Counted from the first letter of the stretch, positions 35,801-45,522 are shown. The stretch: DNA of 64,000 nucleotides from Parapedobacter luteus (GCF_900168055.1 NZ_FUYS01000001.1:248001-312000), one strand, 5' to 3'. Notes: generated by a model from the letters alone, not told the origin. Made by a program: numbers and translations.

Positions 35801-38017
35801 ATGGCCGAACTAGACGTGCAAAATACGGCATTCATGCAAGCCGTATCGTTTGTGAACCAGACGAACCGCAACATTTTCCTTACCGGTAAAGCCGGCACGG
35901 GGAAAACAACGTTTCTCAGGTATATCCGGCAGCATAGTTATAAGAAAATGGCTGTTGCCGCGCCAACGGGCGTGGCAGCCATGAACGCAGGCGGCACGAC
36001 ACTGCATTCGTTGTTTTGGTTGCCCTTCGGTCTGTATATCGAAGAGTATGAGCTCGCGTGGAACGATGATGATAGCCATATATACAACCGCCGCCGGCTA
36101 TTCGGGAAAGTGAAGCTGACCAAGCAGCGGCGAGCCCTCCTCCAGGAAATCGATTTGCTGGTGATTGATGAGGTATCCATGCTGAGGGCCGACACGCTGG
36201 ATGCCATTGATGCCATCCTGAAATCGGTACGGCGTGATGCCCGTCCCTTCGGCGGTCTACAAGTGTTATTTATCGGCGATATGTACCAGCTGCCGCCGGT
36301 GGTGAAAGAGCGGGAGTGGGCGATCATGAGCCAGTATTATCCGACTCCCTTTTTCTTCGATGCAAAGGTGTTGCGAGCGCATCCACCGCTATTGCTGGAG
36401 CTCAAGAAGATTTATCGGCAAAGCGAACAGCTTTTTATTGATATCCTCAACGATATCCGCAACAACTGTTGTTCGCCTGCACAGCTGGAGTTGCTCAATC
36501 GTTATTACCGCCCCGATTTCCTGCCATCCAGCGATGAGCCTTACATCACGCTGACGACCCACAATCACCGGGCCGATGCCATCAACCGGAGAGAGCTTGA
36601 CGCGCTTCCGGGCAAACCCATCGCATTGAAGGCTAAGGTGTCAAACGATTTTCCCGAAAGCCTGTATCCCGCGGAAGTGGAGCTGGAACTGAAAATCGGT
36701 GCGCAAGTCATGTTTATCCGTAACGACAGCGGGGATGAACGGCGCTATTACAACGGCAAAATTGGTTACGTTAAGCATATCGACGCTTCGGGGGATGCGT
36801 TGATCGTTGATTTCACCGACGGCAGCGACGCGGTGGAGGTGAAACGCGAAGCTTGGGAAAATATCCGGTATCGTTATGACAAAGCGGAAGATAAAATTGA
36901 GGAGGAGGTGTTAGGCACCTTTGCCCAGTTCCCCCTGCGGTTGGCATGGGCGATTACCATCCACAAAAGCCAAGGGCTAACGTTTGACAAAGCCATCATC
37001 GACGCGGGGGGCTCCTTCGCCGCCGGCCAAGTGTATGTGGCCCTGAGCCGCCTTCGCACGTTAGAGGGGTTGGTGTTGTATTCGCGCATCCCCGCGCATA
37101 GCATTCGTACAGACCAGCAGGTGGCCCGTTTTTCGAGCAACACGCTGGCAGATGAGGAGGTGCCCGCCTTATTGGAAGCCTCCCAACGCCACTACATCGG
37201 GCATATGCTCCTTCAGGCCTTCAGGTGGGACGCCGCTGTCGAAGCATTGGCTGCATTGAAAGCCGATTTAGCCAAACGCAATATCGCCGATCTGACCGAA
37301 GCTATGCAGTTTATGCAGGCGCAATGCCACACCTGCGAACACCTGCGGGAAGTGGCCAATCGATTCAGGAACCAATTGAATGGCTTGCTCAACAAGCAAG
37401 AACATGCCGACTACGCCCAGATCCACGAGCGTACCGCCAAAGCCGTAGATTGGTTTTTGCCCCGCATCGACGACGAATTGGTGGTGCCATTGGAAGCGCA
37501 TATACGCACTTGGGCGGTTAAAAAAAGGACGAAGAAGTACGTGGAAGCGCTGAAAGAACCGCTCATTGATTTCAAGCGCAAGCGGGAGCAGTTGCGGCAG
37601 TGTGCCTCCATTACGGGAGCATTGGTCAAGGGCGATGATCTGCAAGCGATAATGACCCAGGCGAACGGATTGGCAACCATTGCAATAGCATCGGAATTGC
37701 CCGACATGGCCGCGGCGCGCAAAACAAAAAAGGGCGAAACGAAGCGCATCAGCTTTGAGCTGTTCCGATCGGGCAAATCCGTTGATGAGATTTCAGCAGA
37801 GCGGGGGTTAACCGCCGGCACGGTGATCGGCCATCTCCTTGAATTCATCGGCAACGGTGTCGAAGCCACCCAATTGGTGGATGCAGCCAAATTGGAGACC
37901 ATTTTGGATACGTTGCGTAAGCACCCTGGAAAGTCGTTTTCAGCCATCAAAAACATGTTGGGGCCTGACGTCGGATACGACGAAATCCGCGTTGCCCAAG
38001 CCGCTATCGCGCAGTAA
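35801..38017 (+). CDS. PIF1-like AAA helicase with C-terminal HTH_40 domain
   Basis: The 738-residue superfamily 1 helicase has Walker A GKAGTGKTT (29-37), Walker B LLVIDEVSML, a Q-rich motif III FIGDMYQLPPVV, and the motif V/VI region LAWAITIHKSQGLTFDKAI and VYVALSRLRTL of PIF1/RecD-like enzymes. After about residue 480 it has a helical region, then a helix-turn-helix (FRSGKSVDEISAERGL, TAGTVIGHLLEFI) matching the HTH_40 domain found in bacterial RecQ/PIF1 relatives. It probably unwinds DNA structures such as G-quadruplexes or R-loops. A SNF2 helicase follows 94 bases downstream. Confidence 0.9.
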   Translation: MAELDVQNTAFMQAVSFVNQTNRNIFLTGKAGTGKTTFLRYIRQHSYKKMAVAAPTGVAAMNAGGTTLHSLFWLPFGLYIEEYELAWNDDDSHIYNRRRLFGKVKLTKQRRALLQEIDLLVIDEVSMLRADTLDAIDAILKSVRRDARPFGGLQVLFIGDMYQLPPVVKEREWAIMSQYYPTPFFFDAKVLRAHPPLLLELKKIYRQSEQLFIDILNDIRNNCCSPAQLELLNRYYRPDFLPSSDEPYITLTTHNHRADAINRRELDALPGKPIALKAKVSNDFPESLYPAEVELELKIGAQVMFIRNDSGDERRYYNGKIGYVKHIDASGDALIVDFTDGSDAVEVKREAWENIRYRYDKAEDKIEEEVLGTFAQFPLRLAWAITIHKSQGLTFDKAIIDAGGSFAAGQVYVALSRLRTLEGLVLYSRIPAHSIRTDQQVARFSSNTLADEEVPALLEASQRHYIGHMLLQAFRWDAAVEALAALKADLAKRNIADLTEAMQFMQAQCHTCEHLREVANRFRNQLNGLLNKQEHADYAQIHERTAKAVDWFLPRIDDELVVPLEAHIRTWAVKKRTKKYVEALKEPLIDFKRKREQLRQCASITGALVKGDDLQAIMTQANGLATIAIASELPDMAAARKTKKGETKRISFELFRSGKSVDEISAERGLTAGTVIGHLLEFIGNGVEATQLVDAAKLETILDTLRKHPGKSFSAIKNMLGPDVGYDEIRVAQAAIAQ

Positions 38018-38074
38018 AAATGCCGGATGGCACAAGTCTTACGGAAGACAGCGGGATTATTGCGCAGATTTCCG

Positions 38075-38082
38075 TATCTTTG
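38075..38082 (+). promoter_or_regulatory. -7 box of the SNF2 helicase gene
   Basis: TATCTTTG matches TAnnTTTG and lies 29 bases before the ATG at 38112, in the gap after the PIF1-like gene. It implies the two helicases are not obligately co-transcribed. Confidence 0.4.
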
Positions 38083-38111
38083 ATGCCTTTTTCAGATACC
38101 ACAGTTGTTAG

Positions 38112-40997
38112 ATGCAGCAAGTCGATACTACACAGCCTTACGAGTTGGTCTATTCCCTTTGCGAACACCCCTATCTGGGTTATCTCATCGAACCGCACGT
38201 CGTGCAGCTCAATCCCAATGGTGGATATTCATTGACGCATAGACGGGTTTTCAGCAATACATCAGCAGACTATGCGGGCGTGTTGGACGAGACCGACCAC
38301 AAGCTCATTAAACTGCTGGAAGAAATAGAACAAACCAATATCATAAAGCGCTACCACAAGAAGCCCGTCAGGCCGGTAGATTTTTTCGCCAAAATATTTG
38401 ATCAAAAGTTTTTCGACTACATCCGGCCCAAAATCGAGCGGCGCCTGTTGCAGGCATTGGAATTGCTCAAAGAAAAACCTTTGTTTTTGATGAGCAAAGA
38501 CGGATATGCCGCGGAGCAGCGGATTGAAATCGCTCCGCACGCGGCGTCAGTGTTATTCCACTTTCGCCGCAACGGCGAAGAAACACGCTATTTCCCAACC
38601 ATAAAGTATGAGGGACAGCGTATCGAATTTATGTATAAAGACGCACAGGTGGTCATCAATCAGCAAGCCTGGCTGTTGCTTGAAAATGTGTTGTACCATT
38701 TCGACCAACCGTTGGAAGGAAAAAAGCTGTCGCCGTTTCTTCAAAAGCGGTATATCGCTGTAGCACGGGCGACCGAGCGCAAATATTTCGAAACGTTCGT
38801 ACGCGGATTGATAGAAAAGCATCATGTATATGCGGAGGGGTTTGCCATCGAAACACATCAGCACAACGCGGTTCCCGTCATCAAGTTGCTTTATGTTGAA
38901 AACGGAACCTCCCAGCTGCAGTTGGATTTCCGCTATGGCCCATACCTTTTTGCGTCGGGCGGCGAGAATAAAGTGACCGTGCGGATGCAATACGATGAGG
39001 CGGCAGATCAATACACCTTTCACCGTATCAAGCGCTCACTGCACTGGGAGGAAAACCGCTTGCAGGAGCTGCTGCACATGGGCTTGCACAAGGCCAGTGC
39101 GCTTTTCAGCAACCTCGAGCCTGAGCCCAGGGGCAACGAGGCGGTATCGGCGATGGACTGGCTGCGGGATCACAACGAAGAACTTCTTCGGCTGGGCTAT
39201 GAGATCGTGCAGGAGGATCCCAACAAACGGTTTTTCTTTGGCCGGACGGAGTTGGATCTATCCATCAATGAAAATAACGATTGGTTTGATGTGCAGGCTA
39301 TTGCGCGTTTTGGCCAGTACGAAGTGCCGTTTACGCAATTGCGCAACCATATCCTGAACAGTGTCAAAGAATTTGTCCTGCCAAATGGTGAGGTCGCCAT
39401 TATTCCCGAAGAATGGTTTGCCCGCTACAATCAGCTGTTCCATTTTTCGGAAGATAAAAAAAGTATTCGCCTGAGTAAGTACCATGTAGGGTTGCTCAGT
39501 GATATCTCCGAGCATACGGCCTTGACGATGGACCGTAAACTGGCCCAGTTGGCCGGGTTTGAAGCGATTGCAGATATTGAAGAGCCCCAGCAATTCAAGG
39601 GTGCCTTACGGCCCTATCAAAAGGCAGGCTACAATTGGTTCCACTTTTTGCAGCAATACCGCTTTGGAGGCTGCCTGGCAGACGATATGGGCCTGGGGAA
39701 GACCATCCAGACGTTGGCGTTTCTGCAGAAACAGAAAGAGGGGATGACCCAGGCGGAAGGCCCCAAGACGTCGCTCATTGTCATGCCCACTTCACTCGTG
39801 TATAACTGGCAGAACGAAGCAGACAAATTCGTGCCCGATCTCCGCATCTTGGTGCATACCGGTATAGGCCGGCATAAGGAAGCAGCCGCATTTGAAAACT
39901 ACGACCTCATCATCACCACCTATGGCATTGTCCGCAGTGACGAGGAACTGCTGAGTGCCTTTTATTTCAACTACATCATCCTCGACGAAAGCCAGATTAT
40001 CAAGAATCCGACGTCTAAGTCATTCAAGGCCGTGAAAAGTCTCAAGAGCAAACACCGGCTGGTGCTTAGCGGTACGCCTGTGGAAAATTCCGTGGCCGAT
40101 TTGTGGTCGCAGATGGCTTTTCTCAATCCGGGCTTGCTGGGCAGTTACCATTATTTCCAACAGGAGTTTGTACAGCCCATCGAAAAAAAGAAGGACGAAG
40201 AAAAGGCCCGGCGTTTGCAGGCCATCATCAAACCGTTTGTCCTGCGGCGTACCAAGAGCCAGGTGGCTACTGAACTGCCCCCCAAATCGGAACAGATTTT
40301 TTATTGCGCGATGGGAGACGAACAAGCCGAGCGCTATGAGCGGATAAAATCAGAATACCGCAATGCCATCTTGGAAAATTTGGGTGACGAAAAGCATAAA
40401 ACGCCGCAAATCACGTTGTTGCAGGGGCTCACCCGGCTACGGCAGCTGGCTAACCACCCGCGTATGGTCGATAGCACGTTCAAAGGAGAATCCGGCAAGT
40501 TCGAGAGCGTCATTCACACCCTTGAAAGCGTATTGCAGCGGGGGAATAAAGTGCTGGTATTTTCGCAATTCGTGAAACAGCTGGTGATTTTTAAGCAATA
40601 TTTCGAAAAACACGGCATCGGCTACGCGTACCTGGATGGCGCAACTAAAAACCGAGAAGAAGTAGTCAAGCAGTTCCGGGAAAACGAAGATACCCGGCTT
40701 TTCCTTATCTCCATCAAAGCGGGGGGCGTGGGGCTCAACCTGGTGGAAGCCGATTATGTGTTCATCCTTGATCCATGGTGGAATCCGGCAGTAGAACAGC
40801 AGGCCATAGATAGGACCCACCGCATCGGGCAGACACGCAATGTGTTTATCTATAAATTCATTACCAAAGATACGGTGGAAGAAAAAATATTGGCATTGCA
40901 AAACCGCAAAAAAACCATTGCCGACACACTTATCACTACCGAGGAAAGCTTCATTAAGTCGCTCACGCAGGATGATATCAAGGAGTTGCTTGGGTAA
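38112..40997 (+). CDS. SNF2/RapA-type DEAD/DEAH-box helicase
   Basis: The 961-residue protein has an N-terminal half of about 480 residues of unassigned fold, then a SNF2 motor. The motor shows Walker A in DDMGLGKTIQTLAF near 520-530, a DEAH-type box DESQ near 624, LVLSGTPVENSVADLW, and a helicase C lobe with KVLVFSQF and IKAGGVGLNLVEADYVFILD. Its arginine finger lies in IDRTHRIGQT. These proteins remodel nucleic-acid complexes and may recycle RNA polymerase. The 3' end overlaps the convergent gltX gene by 20 bases. Confidence 0.93.
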   Translation: MQQVDTTQPYELVYSLCEHPYLGYLIEPHVVQLNPNGGYSLTHRRVFSNTSADYAGVLDETDHKLIKLLEEIEQTNIIKRYHKKPVRPVDFFAKIFDQKFFDYIRPKIERRLLQALELLKEKPLFLMSKDGYAAEQRIEIAPHAASVLFHFRRNGEETRYFPTIKYEGQRIEFMYKDAQVVINQQAWLLLENVLYHFDQPLEGKKLSPFLQKRYIAVARATERKYFETFVRGLIEKHHVYAEGFAIETHQHNAVPVIKLLYVENGTSQLQLDFRYGPYLFASGGENKVTVRMQYDEAADQYTFHRIKRSLHWEENRLQELLHMGLHKASALFSNLEPEPRGNEAVSAMDWLRDHNEELLRLGYEIVQEDPNKRFFFGRTELDLSINENNDWFDVQAIARFGQYEVPFTQLRNHILNSVKEFVLPNGEVAIIPEEWFARYNQLFHFSEDKKSIRLSKYHVGLLSDISEHTALTMDRKLAQLAGFEAIADIEEPQQFKGALRPYQKAGYNWFHFLQQYRFGGCLADDMGLGKTIQTLAFLQKQKEGMTQAEGPKTSLIVMPTSLVYNWQNEADKFVPDLRILVHTGIGRHKEAAAFENYDLIITTYGIVRSDEELLSAFYFNYIILDESQIIKNPTSKSFKAVKSLKSKHRLVLSGTPVENSVADLWSQMAFLNPGLLGSYHYFQQEFVQPIEKKKDEEKARRLQAIIKPFVLRRTKSQVATELPPKSEQIFYCAMGDEQAERYERIKSEYRNAILENLGDEKHKTPQITLLQGLTRLRQLANHPRMVDSTFKGESGKFESVIHTLESVLQRGNKVLVFSQFVKQLVIFKQYFEKHGIGYAYLDGATKNREEVVKQFRENEDTRLFLISIKAGGVGLNLVEADYVFILDPWWNPAVEQQAIDRTHRIGQTRNVFIYKFITKDTVEEKILALQNRKKTIADTLITTEESFIKSLTQDDIKELLG

Positions 40998-42510
40998 ACG
41001 CTTCCAGGCCTTTCTTCATGCGCGCTACGGTCTCTTCGCGACCAAGCAGCGCAGCGATGTCAAACACGTGCGGGCCAAATTTGCCGCCCACCAGCATGAC
41101 ACGGAATGGAAGCATTAATTCACCCATTTTCATGCCTGAAGCATTAATGGCCAGCTTGTAAAAGCTCTCTAACTCGGCGCTATGCCAGGGCGCAAAATTT
41201 TCCAGCTTGGCAATCATATCGGCGAAGAACGCGGTCTTTTCCGTATTCCACTTGGGCTGTATGGCGGCAAGGTCGTATCCCTCCGGTTGTTTGAAGAAAT
41301 ACGAAGCCTGCTCCCAAAAATCGGTGGTGAACGTGAGCCGGTCTTTTACCAGCGCCAGCACTGCTGAGAGGTATTGCTCATCGGGATCGATGACGCCGTT
41401 GGCCGCCAGCAGGCTGCGAAGCTCGGAAAGCAGGGTGTCGCCGTCGCTCCGCTTTATCCACTCGTGGTTAAACCACTTGGCTTTTTCGAAATCAAATTTG
41501 GCGCCAGCCTTGCTGATGCGTTCTACGGAAAATTTGCTTACCAGCTCATCGCGTGTAAAAATCTCCTGGTCGGTGCCATCGTTCCAGCCAAGCAACGCCA
41601 GCATATTCACAAACGCTTCGGGTAGGAAACCCATTTCGCGAAAGCCCTTCGTGAGAATGCCGGTCTGGGGGTCAAGCCAGTTCATTGCATATACCGGGAA
41701 GCCGAGCCGGTCGCCGTCGCGTTTGCTGAGCTTGCCGTTACCGTCGGGTTTAAGGATGAGCGGCAGGTGAGCCCACTTGGGCATGGCGTGGCGCCAGCCA
41801 AGGTATTCCCATAGCAGGATGTGTACAGGCGCGGAGGGCAGCCATTCTTCGCCGCGGAAGACGTGGGTGATGGCCATCACGTAATCATCGACCACCACAG
41901 CCAGGTGGTAAGTGGGCATGCCATCAGCCTTGAGCAGCACCTTGTCATCCACCAACGACGAGTCGAAGCTTACCATCCCCCGGATAAGGTCTTCGAAACC
42001 TATGGTTTCGCCTACTGGCATCTTGATGCGGATGACGTGCGGATGGCCTTCCGCGAGCAACCGTTCGGTTTCGTCAGCGGGTAGGCTGAGTGAATTGCGC
42101 AGTTGCTGCCGGTTTTCATGGCTATACTTAAAGTTGGGATGTGCCGCACGTTGGGCATCCAGTTGCTCGGCTGTGTCGAAGGCATAATAGGCATAGCCAT
42201 TGGCTACGAGTTGTTCTGCATATGCCCGGTAATTGGCTTTGCGTTCGCTCTGGCGATAGGGGCCGTGCTCGCCACCATGGATGGGGCTTTCATCGGGCTC
42301 AATGCCGCACCAGCGGAGGCAATCCTGGATGTATGCTTCGGCACCCGGTACAAAGCGGGTCTGGTCAGTATCTTCAATGCGCAGCACAAACGTACCGCCA
42401 TGCTGTTTGGCAAACAAATAGTTGAATAGCGCCGTGCGCACACCACCCAAATGCAGCCCTCCCGTGGGGCTCGGTGCAAAACGCACCCTTACGTTCCTGT
42501 CCTGATCCAT
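40978..42510 (-). CDS. gltX: Glutamyl-tRNA synthetase
   Basis: The 510-residue class I enzyme charges tRNA-Glu. The HIGH region is FAPSPTGGLHLGGVRTALFN (11-30) and the KMSKS region is KLSKRDG near 259. A C-terminal helical anticodon-binding domain completes it. The start MDQDRNVRVRFAPSPTGG leaves no room for a later methionine, so the ATG at 42510 is firm. Its 3' end overlaps the SNF2 gene stop by 20 bases tail-to-tail. Confidence 0.97.
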   Translation of the reverse strand: MDQDRNVRVRFAPSPTGGLHLGGVRTALFNYLFAKQHGGTFVLRIEDTDQTRFVPGAEAYIQDCLRWCGIEPDESPIHGGEHGPYRQSERKANYRAYAEQLVANGYAYYAFDTAEQLDAQRAAHPNFKYSHENRQQLRNSLSLPADETERLLAEGHPHVIRIKMPVGETIGFEDLIRGMVSFDSSLVDDKVLLKADGMPTYHLAVVVDDYVMAITHVFRGEEWLPSAPVHILLWEYLGWRHAMPKWAHLPLILKPDGNGKLSKRDGDRLGFPVYAMNWLDPQTGILTKGFREMGFLPEAFVNMLALLGWNDGTDQEIFTRDELVSKFSVERISKAGAKFDFEKAKWFNHEWIKRSDGDTLLSELRSLLAANGVIDPDEQYLSAVLALVKDRLTFTTDFWEQASYFFKQPEGYDLAAIQPKWNTEKTAFFADMIAKLENFAPWHSAELESFYKLAINASGMKMGELMLPFRVMLVGGKFGPHVFDIAALLGREETVARMKKGLEAFTQATP

Positions 42511-42514
42511 GTCG

Positions 42515-42522
42515 CAAAGATA
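42515..42522 (-). promoter_or_regulatory. -7 box touching the gltX start
   Basis: The minus strand reads TATCTTTG, an exact TAnnTTTG match, ending four bases before the gltX ATG. Transcription would begin at or inside codon 1, giving a leaderless mRNA if the box is used. Confidence 0.38.
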
Positions 42523-42594
42523 AAAAATGCGGCACCGAAACCACCATTTAAGGCAGAATTATGTATTTTGGCGGTGGATTTAAGATCCGCTTAT

Positions 42595-43806
42595 ATGATG
42601 CGCAGTTTGTCCATTTTGTTATTCCTCGTTGTACCGGGTTGTTTTGGTGGCTTTTGTAGACCGCAGGATACCGTGGCATTCAACCGGGGGGGCACGCAGC
42701 ACGCCGGGTACTATGAAGAGATTCCTTATGAAGGGGTGCGTAATAAAATCATTGTGCGCATAGCCATTCAAAATAAGGAGAGGCGATTTATCTGGGATAC
42801 CGATGCGCCCTTGTTGGTTTCTCGTCGGCTCGCCGCGGAATTGTATGCGGACACGTTGGCCAAAAAGCGAATAACTGATGTAAATGCGCAACGCGATTCA
42901 ATGTATGTGGTCAATATCGATGGAATAAGTATCGGTGCGACGCGTTTTGATGGAATTCCTGCTCTGGTGGCAAGCGAGGACAACCTGATATTGAAGTGCT
43001 TTGATGTCGAGGGGCTTATTGGGAGCAACATGACCAGAAATTCCATCGTCCATTTTGACGCACAACGGCAGGTGATTGTGCTTACCGACGATATCCGGCA
43101 CGTGGCAGTCGATCCAGATTTTCGGACCGGCCTCCTGTTGGATAGCATACAAAGCCTGCCATTCGTGGAGGTGCATCCAGCAAAACAGGCATCAGAGCGT
43201 GTGCTTTTTGATACCGGCGACGGCAATTTTTATAGTTTAAGCGAGCGCAGTTATGCTGTTTTTTCCAGAAAAAGGCGCAAAGCATTCCGCTTGAAAGAAC
43301 GTGGATTTGGGAATGCGCAGATTGGGTTGCATGGCGAAGGGGTAGGCGGCACGCGCTATCGTGTGTTGCTACCGGCATTGAAAATCGGTGGAGTCGAATT
43401 TGCTGACGTCAGTACCACCACACAGGATGGTTCGAATACAAGATTGGGAGCGGGACCGCTACGTTACGGTAATGTGACCATAGATGGTATAAATAAACAT
43501 TTTTATTTTGCGCCTCACGATGTGACGGCCATGAAACTTACCTATCAAAAGACAATAAAAGATTGGAGCCTCTCTCCAACGATACCTGGGGATAAACTGG
43601 TAGTCGGGATTATCTGGGGAAACGGTGATCCGGGTGTACGGGTGGGCGATCGCATCATGGCGATCAACGATGTTGATATCTCGCAACGGGAGACCTGTAG
43701 TTTAATTCTTGAAAACTTGCTGGATATTGAGGAAAATCAGGCATACCTGACCATACAGGCGGATGATGGGATGACAAAACGAGTGAAAATTACGGCAGAA
43801 GAATGA
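42595..43806 (+). CDS. Exported retropepsin-like aspartyl protease with PDZ domain
   Basis: This 403-residue protein has a signal peptide (SLSILLFLVVPGCFGG; PGC is a poor lipobox). It has two retropepsin-like halves: the first motif is WDTDAP (D68-T69-D70) where the family usually has DTG, and the second is LFDTGDGN with D206. A C-terminal PDZ domain (about 335-400; GVRVGDRIMAINDVDI) may bind substrate tails. I used the ATG at 42595 rather than an open frame reaching back over gltX, because the signal peptide starts here. It overlaps the histidine kinase gene by four bases. Confidence 0.85.
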   Translation: MMRSLSILLFLVVPGCFGGFCRPQDTVAFNRGGTQHAGYYEEIPYEGVRNKIIVRIAIQNKERRFIWDTDAPLLVSRRLAAELYADTLAKKRITDVNAQRDSMYVVNIDGISIGATRFDGIPALVASEDNLILKCFDVEGLIGSNMTRNSIVHFDAQRQVIVLTDDIRHVAVDPDFRTGLLLDSIQSLPFVEVHPAKQASERVLFDTGDGNFYSLSERSYAVFSRKRRKAFRLKERGFGNAQIGLHGEGVGGTRYRVLLPALKIGGVEFADVSTTTQDGSNTRLGAGPLRYGNVTIDGINKHFYFAPHDVTAMKLTYQKTIKDWSLSPTIPGDKLVVGIIWGNGDPGVRVGDRIMAINDVDISQRETCSLILENLLDIEENQAYLTIQADDGMTKRVKITAEE

Positions 43807-45029
43807 ATCTCACTCCTTACCAATATAACCAACAACGTTGGAAATTTGCTTTGTTAATCTTTGCGGCGCTCATTGCAGGGGCGTCGCTGCTGTACACAAA
43901 TTACCTGGTAAGGAACCTTTCCAAATCTGAGCGGACCAAGGCCGAGGTATGGGCGATGAGCACGCGAAACATCATTACGATGCCCGATTTAGACGATGAG
44001 GCCATTACATTCATTTATGCCGTTCGTGATAGCCTTTCGCTTCCGGCCATTATCGCCGATGCTCATGACAGCATCATCTATTGGCGTGATCTGGATTCTA
44101 CCAAAACCAATATTTTAGCAGATAGCAACGATGACAACCTCCAGTATGACCCGGCATATTTCAATCGGCAACTGGCTATCATGAAGGAAAGCCATCCACC
44201 GATTATCATCAACCTCCCCAACGGAGGTCAATGGTTTGTCTATTACAAAGATTCGCTGCTGTTAAACCAGCTGCGTTTTTTCCCCTACGTTCAGCTATCG
44301 CTGATTGCGATTTTCCTGGGCATTGCCTACACCGTATTTAACTCCATCCGTAAATCCGAGCAGAATCTCGTCTGGGTGGGGATGGCCAAGGAAGCAGCCC
44401 ATCAATTGGGTACGCCGATATCGTCGCTCATGGCTTGGCTGGAATTGGTCCGTGCCAAGTTTGATGCCGAAAACGATCCCTTACTCATCGAAATGGAGAG
44501 CGATGTGAAACGGCTGGAAATCGTTGCCGACAGGTTTTCCAAAATCGGCTCGGCGCCGGTGCTACAAAGTCATGCAGTATATAAAGTGGTGGTCGATTTT
44601 GTCAGCTATTTCAAGGTACGGACGAGCGACAAGATCATTTTCAACGTTTCAGGCGATACCAAAGTCGAAGCCATGCTTAATGTGCCGTTATTCGATTGGG
44701 TACTCGAAAATCTGTTGAAGAATGCGGCAAATGCCATTGAGTCCGCAGGTCGAATCGATATTGTGATTTCAGAGAATATTGCAAAAGAGCAAATTTTTAT
44801 AGACATTAGCGATACCGGAAAAGGGATTCCGCGCGCCAAGTTCGATGCGGTATTCCAGCCGGGCTTTACCACCCGGAAACGGGGTTGGGGACTGGGATTA
44901 AGTCTTACCAAGCGGATGATCGAATATCATAAAGGGCAGATTTTTGTAAAAGAGTCTGAGATAGACAAAGGAACCACATTTAGAATTGTATTACCAAGTA
45001 GCCAAACGTATGAACCCGCTCAAATCTGA
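43803..45029 (+). CDS. Membrane histidine kinase
   Basis: The 408-residue kinase has membrane helices at about 15-33 and 161-180 flanking a periplasmic sensor of about 125 residues. The H-box is KEAAHQLGTPISSL with phospho-accepting H200. The ATPase domain has the N box ENLLKNAANAIES, G1 DTGKGIP and G2 RGWGLGLSL. There is no clear HAMP domain. It starts with a four-base overlap (ATGA) on the protease gene, implying translational coupling, and it overlaps the DinB gene by 20 bases. No response regulator is nearby. Confidence 0.92.
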   Translation: MNLTPYQYNQQRWKFALLIFAALIAGASLLYTNYLVRNLSKSERTKAEVWAMSTRNIITMPDLDDEAITFIYAVRDSLSLPAIIADAHDSIIYWRDLDSTKTNILADSNDDNLQYDPAYFNRQLAIMKESHPPIIINLPNGGQWFVYYKDSLLLNQLRFFPYVQLSLIAIFLGIAYTVFNSIRKSEQNLVWVGMAKEAAHQLGTPISSLMAWLELVRAKFDAENDPLLIEMESDVKRLEIVADRFSKIGSAPVLQSHAVYKVVVDFVSYFKVRTSDKIIFNVSGDTKVEAMLNVPLFDWVLENLLKNAANAIESAGRIDIVISENIAKEQIFIDISDTGKGIPRAKFDAVFQPGFTTRKRGWGLGLSLTKRMIEYHKGQIFVKESEIDKGTTFRIVLPSSQTYEPAQI

Positions 45030-45522
45030 TGAATATCCGGCAATTTACACCGCCTACATAGAGACCATCTCGGGAGATATCATGGACTTGCTCAATGAAC
45101 AAGTCAAGACCTTTCCGATGTTCCTGGCCGGCATCCCCGAGGAAAAATCCGAATATGCGTACGCCGAAGGAAAGTGGACGATCAAAGAAGTGGTGGGCCA
45201 TATCATTGATACGGAGCGAATTATGGCCTATCGCGCGTTGCGGTTTGCACGCAACGATACCAAAGAACTGATTGGTTTTGAACCGGACGACTTTGTCGCT
45301 AATGCGCGGTTCAATGAGCGGTCATTGAAAAGTCTCTCCGATGAGTTTGCGTTGGTCAGGGAATCAAACGTAATGCTTTTCAGGCATTTAAACGACCACG
45401 AGTTGATGCGCAAGGGGCTTGCTTCCGAGCGGCTTATCAGTGTTCGTGCCTTCATGTACATTATTGCAGGCCACCTTAATCATCACCGCAACATCATCCG
45501 CGAACGGTACCTGGGAGAATGA
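45010..45522 (+). CDS. DinB/DUF664-family four-helix protein
   Basis: The 170-residue protein matches the DinB-like metal-binding four-helix family. The metal histidines are probably in VVGHIIDTERIM and AGHLNHHRNII. Bacteroidota members are often thiol-dependent transferases or of unknown role, and are unrelated to the polymerase also called DinB. I used the ATG at 45010 (MNPLKSDEYPAIY); a TTG at 44986 is possible but adds only eight weak residues. The start overlaps the kinase gene by 20 bases, and a strong terminator follows. Confidence 0.85.
   Translation: MNPLKSDEYPAIYTAYIETISGDIMDLLNEQVKTFPMFLAGIPEEKSEYAYAEGKWTIKEVVGHIIDTERIMAYRALRFARNDTKELIGFEPDDFVANARFNERSLKSLSDEFALVRESNVMLFRHLNDHELMRKGLASERLISVRAFMYIIAGHLNHHRNIIRERYLGE

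Noticed and set aside
35801..40997. Reading the PIF1-like and SNF2 helicases as a phage-defence island.
   Set aside because: There is no nuclease, methylase or other defence gene beside them, base composition matches the core genome, and each has its own promoter box.
44986..45009. A TTG start for the DinB-family gene.
   Set aside because: The extra eight residues have no family support, and the ATG at 45010 fits the known N terminus.
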